Assembly: GCA_001931905.2 (NCBI GenBank)
Contig: MSJI02000889.1
Coordinates: 1 to 64,000, forward strand
Origin: Cladosporium sp. IMV 00045
Taxonomy: Eukaryota > Ascomycota > Dothideomycetes > Cladosporiales > Cladosporiaceae
DNA: 64,000 bases
Reading direction: 5' to 3'
Positions 44,792 to 56,748 of the stretch are shown here, piece by piece. Numbering within the stretch: the first letter of the stretch is position 1; the number at the start of each line of letters is the position of its first letter. Below the pieces are notes generated by a model, which saw only the letters and a list, made by a program, of their open reading frames with translations, was not told the origin of the DNA and made no database searches. Both the position numbers and the translations under genes were made by a program.

Positions 44792-47700
44792 TGATGTCGT
44801 TTGTCGTCGTATGTCGTTATGTTCGTTTCCAAGAGAATTCTAGTATTAATGTTCAAATGCTAATAGTGTGCAGCAATGACTTTTGTTGGTCGTGAAATCG
44901 TCAGCGTGTCGTGTATCGCGTAAAAGGTCTGAGCCACACTCTAACCCGCAGAACCAACCAAGTAAAGTCGCATGTACAGCTCCCAGGCAACTGGGCTTCG
45001 TCGAGGATTGGAGCGTCGTCAATGGTCGTTGGATCGGGTCCACTTGGATCAATATTTACACCGGCCTGAAGACGCAAGGCGAAACGCTGGGCCAAAGACA
45101 ATCGTGATATAATACAAGGCAATGAACGGCCAGGATGGTGTGAGCAGCGCCGACGATGGGCAGAGAGGAAGATGTGACAATAGCCAGACCGTGTGCGTCG
45201 AACGGCTGTAGTAGTGTGAACCCGACAGACGCCTCAATCCTGATGCGAGCCGCTGTCTGCCTAAGCGTACCCACAAGAGAATCGCAGTCGAGCCTGTCAC
45301 AACGACAAGCAAGCGAGAGGCCGCTGTGATTTGCGGACTTCTCCAATTCGCAGAGCCAATGGGCAAGGCAGATCAGGCGGATATGCCTGGCGTGGCGGGC
45401 GCAGAAGAACCTCGGGACTCCTACAAGTAAGGGCGGCAGGCAATGGTGTCGATGCGCAGATTCATTGTTGTTTGGCTTTTTGCTTCGCTGGCGCCGCGTG
45501 GGAGGAGTTCGGGTTCGCGCAAAGGTGAGGTTGTCCGTTTACTCGTTGGGCTACTGTGGCGGGCCGCAGCAGTTTGTCGCAATTGATGAGTCCAAGTAGC
45601 TGGCTAGCAAATTCCGGAGACCGTTAAGAAAGGCTGCAGCCCAATGGGTTCTCAGCTCCCAATATAGCAGTAGCGTGGGTGGCTTCGGTGGGTGGTGATG
45701 TGATGTTCTCAGGCTCGCGCGCAAAAGCTAGCAAAGCGGATATGCAGTGTCCAGAATAACGCCTCTCCTGTCGCGTAAGGTAGCAATTAGCTGCAGGCAG
45801 GAATGTAAGAGCAATTCACTCTTCGTATCGCGGCGGGCGCAGAGAGGCACAAAAATTATTTCAGACCCGAAGAATCACCAGCGCCAACGGCAGGACGTTT
45901 GTGACATGACGGCGGGGAAAGATGGAGGGAGCAAATGACGGTAAAGAAGCAGAAGGATCAAGGGGAAAAGAGACGAAAGACCAAACCAACCGTCACAGGG
46001 CATTGGGATAGCATGGCCGGTGAGCAGCAACATCAGTCGTGCGCGCAATCTACGCGGCGGATAGCTGCATAGGTGTGCAGACGATGGCTCCGCTATGGTG
46101 CAGTAAGTGCAGTGTGCTACGTGGCGTGGCGCGCGCGAGCTGCCTCTCTCTCTCGTCGTCTCCAAGTCTCTTCGCCCAGCAGGCGACTTCTGCCATTCTT
46201 CCGTGCGGAGTTGACAGCGCATAAGGCAGGGCCGTGGCGGGCAGGATTCAGTACATGTCATGTTCATGTCGAGCAAAGTCAGTCTACCTCGCTACGTTTG
46301 GCCGGCGCTGACGTCGAGTTTGGACTTTGGGGCAATTGCCCTTCTTAGGCGGCAGCCGACAGCGACAAGGATGTGCCATTGGGCGCTTTGTCGGTGAGGG
46401 CATGGCTTGCTGCCGCTCGGGGATCACTGCGGACAGAGCAGGTCTGGGACATGTCATGTAGTGTGCTGGCGGTATGTGAAAATGGAAAAGAAACGACATC
46501 ATCGTTATCACCGCGAGAGAAAGCCAACAATTACGTACCTGGTTGGCAGCAAGAGGTGATGTTGGGAATATCCCAATCTTGACCAAAAAACGTGCTTGCA
46601 TTCGCTCCAACGTCACGTCTAAGACATTTCCCACGTTCACACACAGAGGGTTCGCTCCACCCTCCACGAGCTTTCTTCTATCCTGTGCGCAAAACCACGC
46701 GAGCGAACCTTCTTGCTGGGGGTCTGCGTCGTTCTCGGATTCTTCTGGCACCAGAGACTAGGAACACAAACCCCAACTCCCATTCCACTGCAGGCACCGC
46801 AAATGCTGCTGTGTCTCGACGCCAGGTACGACGGTACTGACTGCACATGCGCAAACCCAAACCTCTCGACCGCTCCAATAGCAAATATGGCCCATGCCAC
46901 AAGAGCCGAGAAGCCGCGTGAACTTTGAGTCAAATTGTACCCTGTGGAAGCTCAATCCGCGAAGGATCGATTGATGCTTTATGGCAATAATCCCATCAAT
47001 CGCGAAACTCGTATGTACCAAGGTACGCGTGCGGCGTAGAGGTTCGCCAGAATCGACTACTGCTATTATTAATTTGAGCCATCATATATGTGCTCGGCAC
47101 TTGGGCATGTATGTATTGTGGTAATTCGGTAATATGCACCTCAAATTTTGGCGAGCCGGGCTGCTGGAGTCGCTTCTGTGTGCGTGTGGCTTTGCGAGAC
47201 GAGGAAGGGGCGGTGAGGGCACGTGATTTTTCTTGGGATGGACACTTGAACGATGGATCGCGCGATAGACAACAATATATTATTGCAAAGGCCATCGGCA
47301 TCATCCCCGTATTGTAGGGGATATAAGGGTACTATAGTTCAGGTATGTTGCGACGTTTGCACTGTGACAAGGCAAGAACTTACGACCTCTATCGATCGGT
47401 AGTTGCTAGAAAGCAAATGTAGCCATAGCATTCTAGCATGCAAGCACGCATGTTGTCTCACGATCAAACAATCCGCCTCTCCGTTCGTCAACACCCGTAC
47501 CCTTGTCGATTCGTCGTCAGAAGTCTCAATTAAAAGGACAACTCTCATAGACAAACATCCAGCTCATCTACCTCGGAACACCAGCAATAAGTCCCCAACT
47601 TACCGATGTTTGCAAACCCCGTCTCGAAAGTCAAAACTGCTCAATCCCATCTCCCCTAGCCGCGAAATGAAACGGAGACTCGCATCCCCCCGACGAACCA

Positions 47701-48729
47701 GGAACCCATACCACCCATCTCGCATCTCACATTCCGCGTCCTCCCCGTAGTTCCCCCACCCCCCAAAAACCGGCTACATACCTCCCCATCCGCTTGCCTC
47801 CCAACTTTCCCGTCACCCAGGGGCAACAACAGCACGCCAAAACCCGGCTTCCATGCGCTCTGCCACCGGCCCGCGGGATCATAGACCTCGATCCTCGGGG
47901 GAAAGGCTCGCGGTAGCCGCCGGATCTAGATCCCCTAGATGCAAACTCCGCCGGTCTTCGGGCCGGCGACAAAGACTTCTGGGTAGTGTCAGCGTCGCCT
48001 TGAGATATGTCTTTGGTTTGCTTCTTCTCGGTGCGCTGAAGGCGGTTTTTTTTATTTCGTTTCTTTGCGCTGATGTGGTGGGAGGGACTTTACCGTGTTC
48101 CCCGGCTGCTGTGGTGCTGTGCGGCGAGGTGAGATTTTGATGTTTAGTTGGACGGATGAGATGCGACGAATCATTTGTGAGACGGCGCAGGAGTCGGGTT
48201 TAGGGATGAGTTTGTTGTTTTGGGCGTTGAAGGTTTCTTGTTCCGTGGACGTGGAAGATGGGATGGAGGTCGTACAATTGCTTTGTTGCCTTTGCGTTTT
48301 CGACAATGGCAAATATTTCGTGGACCGGGAGAAGGGGGTTTGGTTTGGGTATAAGAGGGATGGATGGTGAGAGGTGTTGTGTTGCTTTCCTTTCGAGATG
48401 ATCAAGTTCGTGATTGATCTGTTACAGCCAGTTGAATCAGAAGACCAATTTGCGAGGAGTACAAGAGCCATTCAAGCCGATCTGGTGCATGAGATCAGAA
48501 CAACACCAACCAATTCGACCCGCTCGAGCCATCGAGAGCGATTCGAAGCTCATAAGTTCCTGCTCATCAGTAAGTCTTCTCCGTGCATCAAAACCCCCTC
48601 CCACCCATCCAGAGAAGCAAGCCCACTAAAACCCTTCCCCCTCCCAGCACGCCCAAACCCACCCAACACTCCAAGCCCAGAAAACCAGATTACCCCATCC
48701 CATCCAATTCCATCTCGCCCCTCTCGACA
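44792..48729. other. Gene-poor 3.9-kb stretch
   Basis: Upstream of the 14-3-3-like gene. Many short overlapping frames exist on both strands, the longest about 155 codons (46284-46751, minus), without recognisable motifs. A G-rich minus-strand segment at 47640-47970 has the compositional look of a gene 3' end, but I cannot build a gene from it. I see no tRNA-like structure. Confidence 0.4.
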
Positions 48730-48984
48730 ATGTGCAAATACTACGCCCACACGCACCCCTGCGGGCACACCAAGACGGTCTTCGCGGCTTTCTGCCCTTC
48801 GGCCGCTTTAGTGCAGCGCCCCTGCGCCGTGGGAGGGGAGATTTGGGCGACTGTTATGGTGGAAGTTGATTGTGCGGCTTGTGGAGCGGAGGGAGAAGAG
48901 GGAGCTGGAGTTGGTGTCGGAGCTGGCGCTGGGAGGGGGATGGCTGTGGCGAAGAGGAGTGTGAGGGGGGTGGGGAGGAGGTGA
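48730..48984 (+). CDS. Small Cys-rich conserved fungal protein
   Basis: Single-exon frame from the ATG at 48730, 84 residues, beginning MCKYYAHTHPCGHTKTVFAAFC, of a type I recall as recurrent in filamentous fungi. Spaced cysteines (C2, C11, C22, C32 and the CAAC pair near 53-56) plus His residues suggest a small zinc-binding fold. The C-terminus turns into a Gly/Ala/Val tail and Arg-rich end, encoded by strongly G-rich DNA from about 48825. Function unknown. The upstream frame stays open to 48583 but has no family support; the chosen ATG gives the expected N-terminus. Confidence 0.6.
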   Translation: MCKYYAHTHPCGHTKTVFAAFCPSAALVQRPCAVGGEIWATVMVEVDCAACGAEGEEGAGVGVGAGAGRGMAVAKRSVRGVGRR

Positions 48985-51210
48985 TGGTTTGCTTGGTTGT
49001 GCGATTGAGGTGGAGGTGATTCGCGAGGGAGAATTGGAGTTGATTGTTCTTCGGGTTAGCGATGGGTTGGAGGCGTTCTTGGTTGTGAGAGGTTGGGCTG
49101 TTTTGAGTGTGATTGCTTGCATTTTTGCCTGTTTCTTAAATTGTTCGAGTGATTATCGACATCGTTTGTTAGCCTAGTATAGAGCATCCTATGATAAATC
49201 AGCAGTCATCGTTTTGCGTTTATAGGTCCAACTCTGAGTTAGAAGAAAAAGAAATGCAGGTATATCCAAAGACTTGAGATTATACTTGCGTTTGGTTTAT
49301 AACGAGCGTCGACTGCTTCGTAGTAAAATTCAATGCACGTTAAGTAAATTGTCGCAGTATCAAAAACAATAGCGCAGCAAGCCTACGAACAATCGTGCCC
49401 ATAGACGATGCAAGGAAGCCTTAATCGAGCAATTCACACACAAGATCCTCAAGCCGAGCAATATCGGTTGCACTTCCAAGACCGCCTAAGCATTCCGTGT
49501 GCACATGGGCGGCCTCTGCAAGCCAACCGTTGCCAGAGAAAGTTCGCATGACATGCCCATCCTGGTTGGTGAAACGCTGCACCAAGGGGGAAGAGAAGGC
49601 GTTGCGTTGTGCATACGAACGAAAGAAGCCATGCGTTGTTTTTGGTCGAGCAGCCGCTTGCGTCAATATATGACCGTAGATGGCCGGGTGCATGTGTTGT
49701 GTTGTGTTGTTGTCCGTCCCCAGGTCGACGGCCAAGCAGCCAGGAGTTGTAGGCCTTGTGCTTGCTATACCAGCGATGCAGATAGGCAATCCTGCTCGGC
49801 ATGACACTTAGCAGTCAAGTGTTGACTACTGTTTGCATATCCCCCTTTAAGTGACAGCCAAACGGAGAAGTACCATCGATGGCCGTGCTCGATCCCCAGT
49901 AATTTGCACAGCGCTAGGCCGTCTGGTGGGTTGATCAAGCCGCAAGCGCGATTTTTGTTTCAGGGCCTGGCCGTTTGTTACCATGATGATGACGGATGGC
50001 GAATGGAGGAGATTGCAGATGCCCATGTGCTCGATGAGCGTTTGGTTATTTGACAATTCTCTGTCAAGTCTTCCCTCGCACAGAGCTATATGCCGGTCTG
50101 TCGGGTTAGGAGATGCGCCAGACATCCAGGCATGTTGGCATCATCGATGTGCTCTGATGGTTATATAGCTCAGGAAAAAGCCCTCGGAACCCTTATACAA
50201 GCTCTCACCCGAACGAGGCTGTGTAATGCTTGGCCTTCTAGACTTCACGCTGCGACTCCCCTAGATACCGTGCTGCCACCAGTTTTTCTCCTTTGACTTG
50301 TCGTTGACTGATCCCCAGTTACCCGCGCGCCAACAGCGTGCTGTCAGTCTGTCACTGCTGCAGTCTCCGCCGAGCCTGCCTACCCGACGTCCGCCCTCTT
50401 GTCGCTTGAGAAGCATCCTCGCCCAGGCCGCCTGAAAGGAGCAAGTAGAAGAGCTCTCTCTCGGGTAGCTATAGCTTCCCGTCGCAAAGTCTCACTCCAT
50501 ACAACTCTGCCACGACTTTCATGTCTGTCTGCATCAGCACACCGCATCAATCAATAACTCCCACGAAGAAGAATCATTCTCGACTCATACTCGGGCTCCA
50601 AGGCAACAGCAGTAAATGCTTTTTGTCGCAGTGAAATCATCGTCATTTGCTCGTCTACTACTTCCACCGTTTGGTTGCGCCGCTAGGACCAGGCTCCCCA
50701 CGCTCAACTGCTTGCACAGCCTCAACTGTGACATTTAGCGAACACCCTCAAAACAAATCGATGTTATTCGCAACCCGCTAGACGCCGCCCGTTTCTGCTG
50801 TGTCCCGTCGCTTTCTCCCTTTCTTCTGCTTCCAGACACCCGTCGGAGAGCTCAGAGTGGATATCTCACCTGTGTCGCTCGACCGCGCTTGTGGAGTCTG
50901 TCCGTCACGCCTTCTCTTGATGTTCCTCTCGGTGCCACTCGGCCTGCTCTTACCTACTTCGCCTGCTCACCACCACGTATTCGCATCCTGGATGATTGCT
51001 GCGCCCCGATAACAACGAAACGCAACAAACCGCAGCATTGCCTGCTGACAACAGGCGCCAGCGACATTACTCTTCCCACTCTTCCACTTTCATACCGGCA
51101 ACACTCATATGGCCCTTCAGCCGCGAATCCCTCGACACTCCTACAAGGCACAAAGGAATCCTTGATAATCGTCTGGCGTGACAACCTGGGCTCGCATTTC
51201 ACTAACCAAC
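48985..51210. other. Gene-poor stretch and long leader of the Ca2+-ATPase gene
   Basis: No supported gene between 48985 and about 50280. From about 50300 the plus strand becomes pyrimidine-rich with scattered ATGs, typical of a long 5' leader. An ATG frame (50889-51221) overlaps the ATPase start codon and could act as an upstream ORF. Confidence 0.45.
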
Positions 51211-54200
51211 ATGTCCAATAATCGAAAAACATCGCCTGGCCCTAATCGCCGGGCCAGGGCTCCCACCATAACAATCGACACATCTGCAGTCGGTCGATCA
51301 TCAGAGAATCTAGTTCAGCCTGAGCAGGATGGCACGGAGGGATCATCGCCAATGCTACGACCTTCATCGACAGGCCAAACGACGCCTCCAGAGCTACGCA
51401 AAAGCGGTAGTTTCGAAAGCCGGGACTCGCGACCAACTAGCCCGCATAATATATCGTCTCCCACGCAAGTCAGCCATCCTCAGAACTTCCTCGCAGTGCC
51501 TTCGCAGCGGAAAAGAGGTGGCAGTGTTGATACCGATGGAGGCGATACCATCTCCACCACCGATACCACTTACGTCGGCACAGATAACCAATCCAAGGGT
51601 TTCGGCGCCGACGACCTTCGACATGGCGCTGGTGATCATCCAGTACTTAGCGACAAGGATGCACTCAAGCCCGATCCTGGCACCGAAGCGGATTTCGAAC
51701 GAGACGACAACCCTTTTGCCTTTGCGCCAGGACACATGACGAAACTACTGAACCCGAAGAGCTTGGGCGCATTCCATGCAATGGGAGGATTAGTTGGCTT
51801 GGAGAAGGGCTTAAGGACCGATCGCAACACCGGCCTCAGCGTAGACGAAGAAGAGTTGGATGGCAACGTAACGTTCGAGCAAGCAACTGCTGCGCCGAGT
51901 CCCTCGGACTCCGACGCGACCAAGGTGGCTCCACCAAGGTCACATTCACACGCGGGTAAGGGCAGCCAGTCCGCATTCACGGACCGTAAGCGAATTTTTA
52001 ACGACAATCGATTACCGGAGCGCAAAGCGAAGAACATCTTTCAACTTGCATGGATGGCGTATAACGACAAGATTCTAATATTGCTTACTGTTGCTGCCGC
52101 CATCGCGCTGGCATTGGGCATCTACCAAGCTGTTGGCCAACCACACCCTCCAGGAGAGCCTGGTGTCGAATGGGTCGAGGGTGTTGCCATTATTGTTGCC
52201 ATCGTCGTAGTTGTCGGAGTTGGTGCTCTCAACGATTGGCAGAAGGAGCGTCAATTTGTAAAATTGAACAAAAAAAAGGAAGCGAGAAACGTGCAGGTCA
52301 TCCGTTCGGGCAAAGCGCAGGAGATCAGTGTCCATGACCTCTTAGTTGGTGATCTCATGGTCATCGAGCCTGGTGACATCCTCCCAGTTGACGGCATCTA
52401 TATCACGGGCCACAGCGTGAAATGTGACGAATCGTCCGCGACTGGCGAGTCCGATGTGATCAAGAAAGTCGGCGCGGACGAGGTCTACAGGGCCATGGAA
52501 AGCAATGAGAATCTTAGGAAGATGGATCCCTTCATGATTTCCGGAGCCAAGGTGACCGAGGGCTTCGGCCGCATGATTGTCACTGCTACTGGCATTCACT
52601 CGTCATACGGCAAGACTATGCTCGCTCTTCGTGAGGATAACGAAGCCACTCCGTTGCAGATGAAGTTGAACAAGCTGGCCGAATACATTGCTAAGCTCGG
52701 CAGTGCTGCAGCGCTGCTGCTGTTCGTCGTCTTGCTCATCAAGTTCCTTGCGCAGCTCCCTCATAACAACGACTCGCCCGCGGATAAAGGTCAGCGTTTC
52801 CTGGATATTCTGATTGTGGCGGTCACCATCGTCGTCGTCGCGGTACCTGAGGGCTTGCCTCTGGCGGTGACACTCGCATTGGCATTCGCCACCAAACGTA
52901 TGTTGAAAGACAATAATCTGGTGCGCGTGATGAGGTCTTGCGAGACCATGGGAAACGCTACTTGTGTCTGCTCTGACAAGACTGGTACCCTTACTCAAAA
53001 CGTCATGACAGTCGTCGCAGGCTCTATTGGAACATCTAGCAGGTTTAGCAATCGCGCTGATGCGGGCATGGAGGCTGGTGATGCTGCCGAGGGCGCTCAG
53101 CAGCAGGATGATATCGACGACGTTATGGCTCCGGAATTTGTCAAGACTCTTTCTAAGGACACCGCCACTCTCTGGAAGGATGCCATGGCTATCAACTCGA
53201 CTGCCTTCGAAGCTGAAGAGGAAGGCAAGATGGTATATGTTGGATCGAAGACGGAGACTGCACTACTTGGTTTCGCTCACGACTTCCTCGCCATGGACAA
53301 GATCAGCATCGAGCGTAGTAATTTCGAGGTTGCACAGCTCATTCCCTTCGACTCGGGCAGGAAATGTATGGGCGTGGTTATCAAGCTTCCCACAGGCGGC
53401 TATCGCATGTACGTCAAGGGCGCCAGTGAAATCATGCTCAGGCACTGCAGCAACATCATCCGAGAGCCCACCAAGGGCATCGAAGCCACATCGCTTTCCG
53501 GCTCTAACAGAGAAATGTTGGAGCATCTGATCGACGCCTACGCTTCGAGATCTCTGCGTACCATCGGCTTCATCCACCGCGATTTCGAGGCTTGGCCGCC
53601 TAAGGGAGCGCGCCGTGCTGAGGATGACAGGACTCAAGCTGTGTTCGAGGATGTCTGCAAAGACATGACCTTCCTCGGCCTCGTTGGTATTCAGGACCCT
53701 CTGCGACCCGGTGTTTCGGACTCCGTCGCAGACTGCATCAAAGCTGGAGTCTTCCCGCGTATGGTCACTGGTGACAATATCAACACCGCAAAGGCTATTG
53801 CCAAAGAATGTGGAATCTTCACCGCTGGTGGTCTTGCTTTGGAAGGTCCTGAATTTAGGAAAATGAGCAAAGCTCAGCAACGCGAGGTTATTCCCAAATT
53901 GCAAGTTTTGGCCCGTTCTTCGCCCGAGGACAAGCGAATCTTGGTCAGAAGACTTAAGGAGATGGGTGAGACTGTCGCTGTCACTGGTGACGGTACCAAC
54001 GATGCTCCTGCTCTTAAGGCCGCCGACGTCGGGTTTTCCATGAACATCGCCGGAACTGAGGTCGCGAAAGAGGCCTCGGACATCATTCTTATGGACGACA
54101 ATTTCACCTCGATTGTTAAGGCGCTCATGTGGGGTCGTGCTGTGAACGATGCGGTCAGGAAGTTCTTGCAGTTTCAGATCACTGTCAACATCACTGCGGT

Positions 54201-55479
54201 GCTGCTTGCCTTCATCACGGCTGTCTCTTCCGATGAAGAAGAGTCCGTGTTGACTGCAGTCCAGCTTCTATGGGTCAACTTGATCATGGACACCATGGCC
54301 GCTCTCGCTCTCGCTACCGACCCTCCGACTCGCGCGATTCTCGACCGCAAGCCTGATCCGAAATCCGCACCTCTCATCTCAGTCACCATGTGGAAGATGA
54401 TCATTGGACAAGCTATCTACCAGCTCGTCATCACTCTCGTGCTCTACTTCGCTGGCCCATCCATCTTCAAGTACTCCGGCGAAGACGAGATGGAGCAGCT
54501 GCAGACGATGGTTTTCAACACTTTCGTCTGGATGCAGATCTTCAACTCCCTCAACAACCGCCGCCTGGACAACCGCTTCAACATCTTCGAAGGCATCCAG
54601 CGCAACTGGTTCTTCGCCGGCATCTTCCTCATCATGGTCGGCGGACAGACGCTGATCATCTTCGTCGGCGGCCGCGCCTTCCAAGTCCGCAGGCAGTTCG
54701 GAGACCAGTGGGGCGTCGCGATAGTGCTCGGCGCCATCTCCATCCCCGTCGGCATCATCGTGCGCCTCGTCCCCAACGAATTCGCCGTCAAGCTCGTCCC
54801 CGGCTTCATCAAGAACTGGGTCAACAAGCCCAAGAAAGAAGACCTTATCGTCACGGACGAGGAGAACCCGTGGCAATTCAACCAGGGCCTCATGGACATC
54901 AAGGAGGAGCTCGCCTGGCTGCGGAAATACAAGGGCGGCCGTCTGCGCAGTCTCAAATTCGCCGTCGCCCACCCCAAGGAACTCATCATGGGCTCGCGCT
55001 CTCCTAGCCGCAGCCGCGCCTCCTCTGATCCCCCCGGCACTCCCCTCGTCGACGCCGCCGACGGCAGCTCACAACACTCCCACTCCCCTGCACCACCCAC
55101 CCCCGACTCCCGCAGCCGCCGCAACCGCTCCCGCTCCGGCTCCAACGTCGCTTTCGCCGGCGCTGCCATGGCCGGCATCGTCGCCGGTTCTATCGGCGGC
55201 TGGTCGCCCATCGAGCGCCGGGGCGGCGATAACGACAGTCTGCGTTTCGGATCTAGAGACCGTTCGAAGTCCGATCTGAGCCGCGAGGTCCGCCTGTCCG
55301 GCGAAGTGCACCCTGACACAAGGCAGAATGACCCTGTCGTCGTGAGAGATCCCGCCGAGGTCGCTGCTGGACACCCGCCCAGTCAGTCGACGAACACGAC
55401 GCCGGCTTTTGGGCAGGGTCCGTTTGGCGATCAGCCGGATCCGGATGTGGAGCGGAAGGGTGAGGGGTCGAAATCTTGA
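51211..55479 (+). CDS. PMC1: Vacuolar P-type Ca2+-ATPase (Pmc1/PMCA type)
   Basis: Single exon from the first ATG at 51211 (the open frame runs 11 codons further up, but from GTG), 1422 residues. The N-terminal ~250 residues are hydrophilic and Ser/Thr-rich. P-type IIB features follow: the actuator-domain DESSATGESD, VAVPEGLPLAVTLALAFATKRM region (PEGLP about 546), phosphorylation site CSDKTGTLTQN (Asp 589), KGASE, and the hinge TGDGTNDAPALKAADVG (about 925). M6 has LLWVNLIMDTMAALALATDPPT. The C-terminal ~170 residues are Ser/Arg/Pro-rich. Expected role: pumping Ca2+ into the vacuole under calcineurin-dependent control; calcineurin control is family knowledge. No introns over 4.2 kb. Confidence 0.96.
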   Translation: MSNNRKTSPGPNRRARAPTITIDTSAVGRSSENLVQPEQDGTEGSSPMLRPSSTGQTTPPELRKSGSFESRDSRPTSPHNISSPTQVSHPQNFLAVPSQRKRGGSVDTDGGDTISTTDTTYVGTDNQSKGFGADDLRHGAGDHPVLSDKDALKPDPGTEADFERDDNPFAFAPGHMTKLLNPKSLGAFHAMGGLVGLEKGLRTDRNTGLSVDEEELDGNVTFEQATAAPSPSDSDATKVAPPRSHSHAGKGSQSAFTDRKRIFNDNRLPERKAKNIFQLAWMAYNDKILILLTVAAAIALALGIYQAVGQPHPPGEPGVEWVEGVAIIVAIVVVVGVGALNDWQKERQFVKLNKKKEARNVQVIRSGKAQEISVHDLLVGDLMVIEPGDILPVDGIYITGHSVKCDESSATGESDVIKKVGADEVYRAMESNENLRKMDPFMISGAKVTEGFGRMIVTATGIHSSYGKTMLALREDNEATPLQMKLNKLAEYIAKLGSAAALLLFVVLLIKFLAQLPHNNDSPADKGQRFLDILIVAVTIVVVAVPEGLPLAVTLALAFATKRMLKDNNLVRVMRSCETMGNATCVCSDKTGTLTQNVMTVVAGSIGTSSRFSNRADAGMEAGDAAEGAQQQDDIDDVMAPEFVKTLSKDTATLWKDAMAINSTAFEAEEEGKMVYVGSKTETALLGFAHDFLAMDKISIERSNFEVAQLIPFDSGRKCMGVVIKLPTGGYRMYVKGASEIMLRHCSNIIREPTKGIEATSLSGSNREMLEHLIDAYASRSLRTIGFIHRDFEAWPPKGARRAEDDRTQAVFEDVCKDMTFLGLVGIQDPLRPGVSDSVADCIKAGVFPRMVTGDNINTAKAIAKECGIFTAGGLALEGPEFRKMSKAQQREVIPKLQVLARSSPEDKRILVRRLKEMGETVAVTGDGTNDAPALKAADVGFSMNIAGTEVAKEASDIILMDDNFTSIVKALMWGRAVNDAVRKFLQFQITVNITAVLLAFITAVSSDEEESVLTAVQLLWVNLIMDTMAALALATDPPTRAILDRKPDPKSAPLISVTMWKMIIGQAIYQLVITLVLYFAGPSIFKYSGEDEMEQLQTMVFNTFVWMQIFNSLNNRRLDNRFNIFEGIQRNWFFAGIFLIMVGGQTLIIFVGGRAFQVRRQFGDQWGVAIVLGAISIPVGIIVRLVPNEFAVKLVPGFIKNWVNKPKKEDLIVTDEENPWQFNQGLMDIKEELAWLRKYKGGRLRSLKFAVAHPKELIMGSRSPSRSRASSDPPGTPLVDAADGSSQHSHSPAPPTPDSRSRRNRSRSGSNVAFAGAAMAGIVAGSIGGWSPIERRGGDNDSLRFGSRDRSKSDLSREVRLSGEVHPDTRQNDPVVVRDPAEVAAGHPPSQSTNTTPAFGQGPFGDQPDPDVERKGEGSKS

Positions 55480-56748
55480 GCGGGATGAGAAAGCTCAGGA
55501 GGAGAAAAAGCGACTCCACCAACACAACTCATCCACACCATACCGACACCAACTCACAAATCTCCTTGCCACTCACCATTGCCACCGCCATCATTACTCC
55601 ATCATCGTCATCATCATCGTTTGTTTTTCTCGCTATTTTTTTTCATTGCATCAGCGTCCAGGCGTCTATTCGATTTCATCAGTCATCAGTATTACCCCAC
55701 CAAACAACACACCAGTACGGCAACAAAAGGCCTGTCAAGGACAGGGAAGGGAAGGAAACGGGGGAAAGGGGCGAACGGGGCGAATTTTCTTTGATTCGGG
55801 GAACTACCACAACAGAGCGCTTTATTTCCTTTTTGTTCAATCTTTACTCGTTGTTGCTATCGGCTACTCGTCTTCTCTCCTCAATTTGTTTCAGTGGACA
55901 GATCTGGAATGGAATCGAGGAGGAGAGTTTTGCGTGCGTGCGAGGAGGGGATGAGTTGGGGGAGGGGGGAAAGGGAGGGATCGCTACTTCTTCTTCTCTT
56001 TCTTCTTCTTGAGGGAGGTATTATTATCACTAGTAGCAGTAGTAGGGCTTAGGGATTAGGGATTCACAGGACACGTTATTCATCGCGAAGAAAAATTGAG
56101 AGAGAAATCATTTTCGGTATATTATTGTTATTACCTTGCTTTCTCAAGCCTTTTTTTTTTTTTTCTTTTTGTTTCGTGTCCCTTTTTTGCTGCATGGTTT
56201 CTATTGTTTCATGGCACTCTCAGTTCAAGACATCCGTTTTCGTCTTGTTTGACGTACAGATTGAGCGAATCATAAGCAAGCGGTATATTGGGCAGTGAAA
56301 GAACACGCACATTCTCTGTACATATCTTGGAATCAAAGTGCCCGTGTAGCTCTCGTCTATGCTCGGCTACATACTTAGTATACAAAAGACAAATGCATGT
56401 CTACGCGCGAGACTTTTTTCACAATTGACAAACAGATTGCACAAAGCCTTTTCTCTAGGGAAGTCTGCGGCTGGATGAACCGGTGGGTGAGCCTTATTTG
56501 TTGGCCTCACAGGGACGGGATGACTTTGCGCCATTGTAGTGTCTGGCTCTGTGGCCGTATAAAAAGCAGCCTTCTCCCTATAAGGCGCTGCGGGTGGGCC
56601 TTGTAGCATCGAGCGTGGCATTCCGAGCGCCACTGGCAGTGCGCAGTACGGCTCACACGAGAGCGAGCTCGTCTGGCATCGAGGCTGGCGGAGAAGGTGC
56701 AGTCTTTTCCTTTCATGCTCGCAAGCATCTCCCAAGCCCAACCGCCCC
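55480..56748. other. Convergent intergenic region
   Basis: 3' flanks of the Ca2+-ATPase (+) and the mitochondrial protein (-). It contains a T run near 56151-56164. No coding sequence was recognised. Confidence 0.5.

Noticed and set aside
46284..46751. 155-codon minus-strand frame
   Set aside because: No motif, no splice continuation and overlapping frames on the other strand; insufficient support.
51178..51210. Upstream extension of the Ca2+-ATPase
   Set aside because: The extra 11 codons begin at GTG; the first ATG at 51211 is the normal eukaryotic start.
56020..56062. GGGATTAGGGATT resembling telomeric repeats
   Set aside because: Only two imperfect units, inside a convergent intergenic region; too short for an interstitial telomere call.
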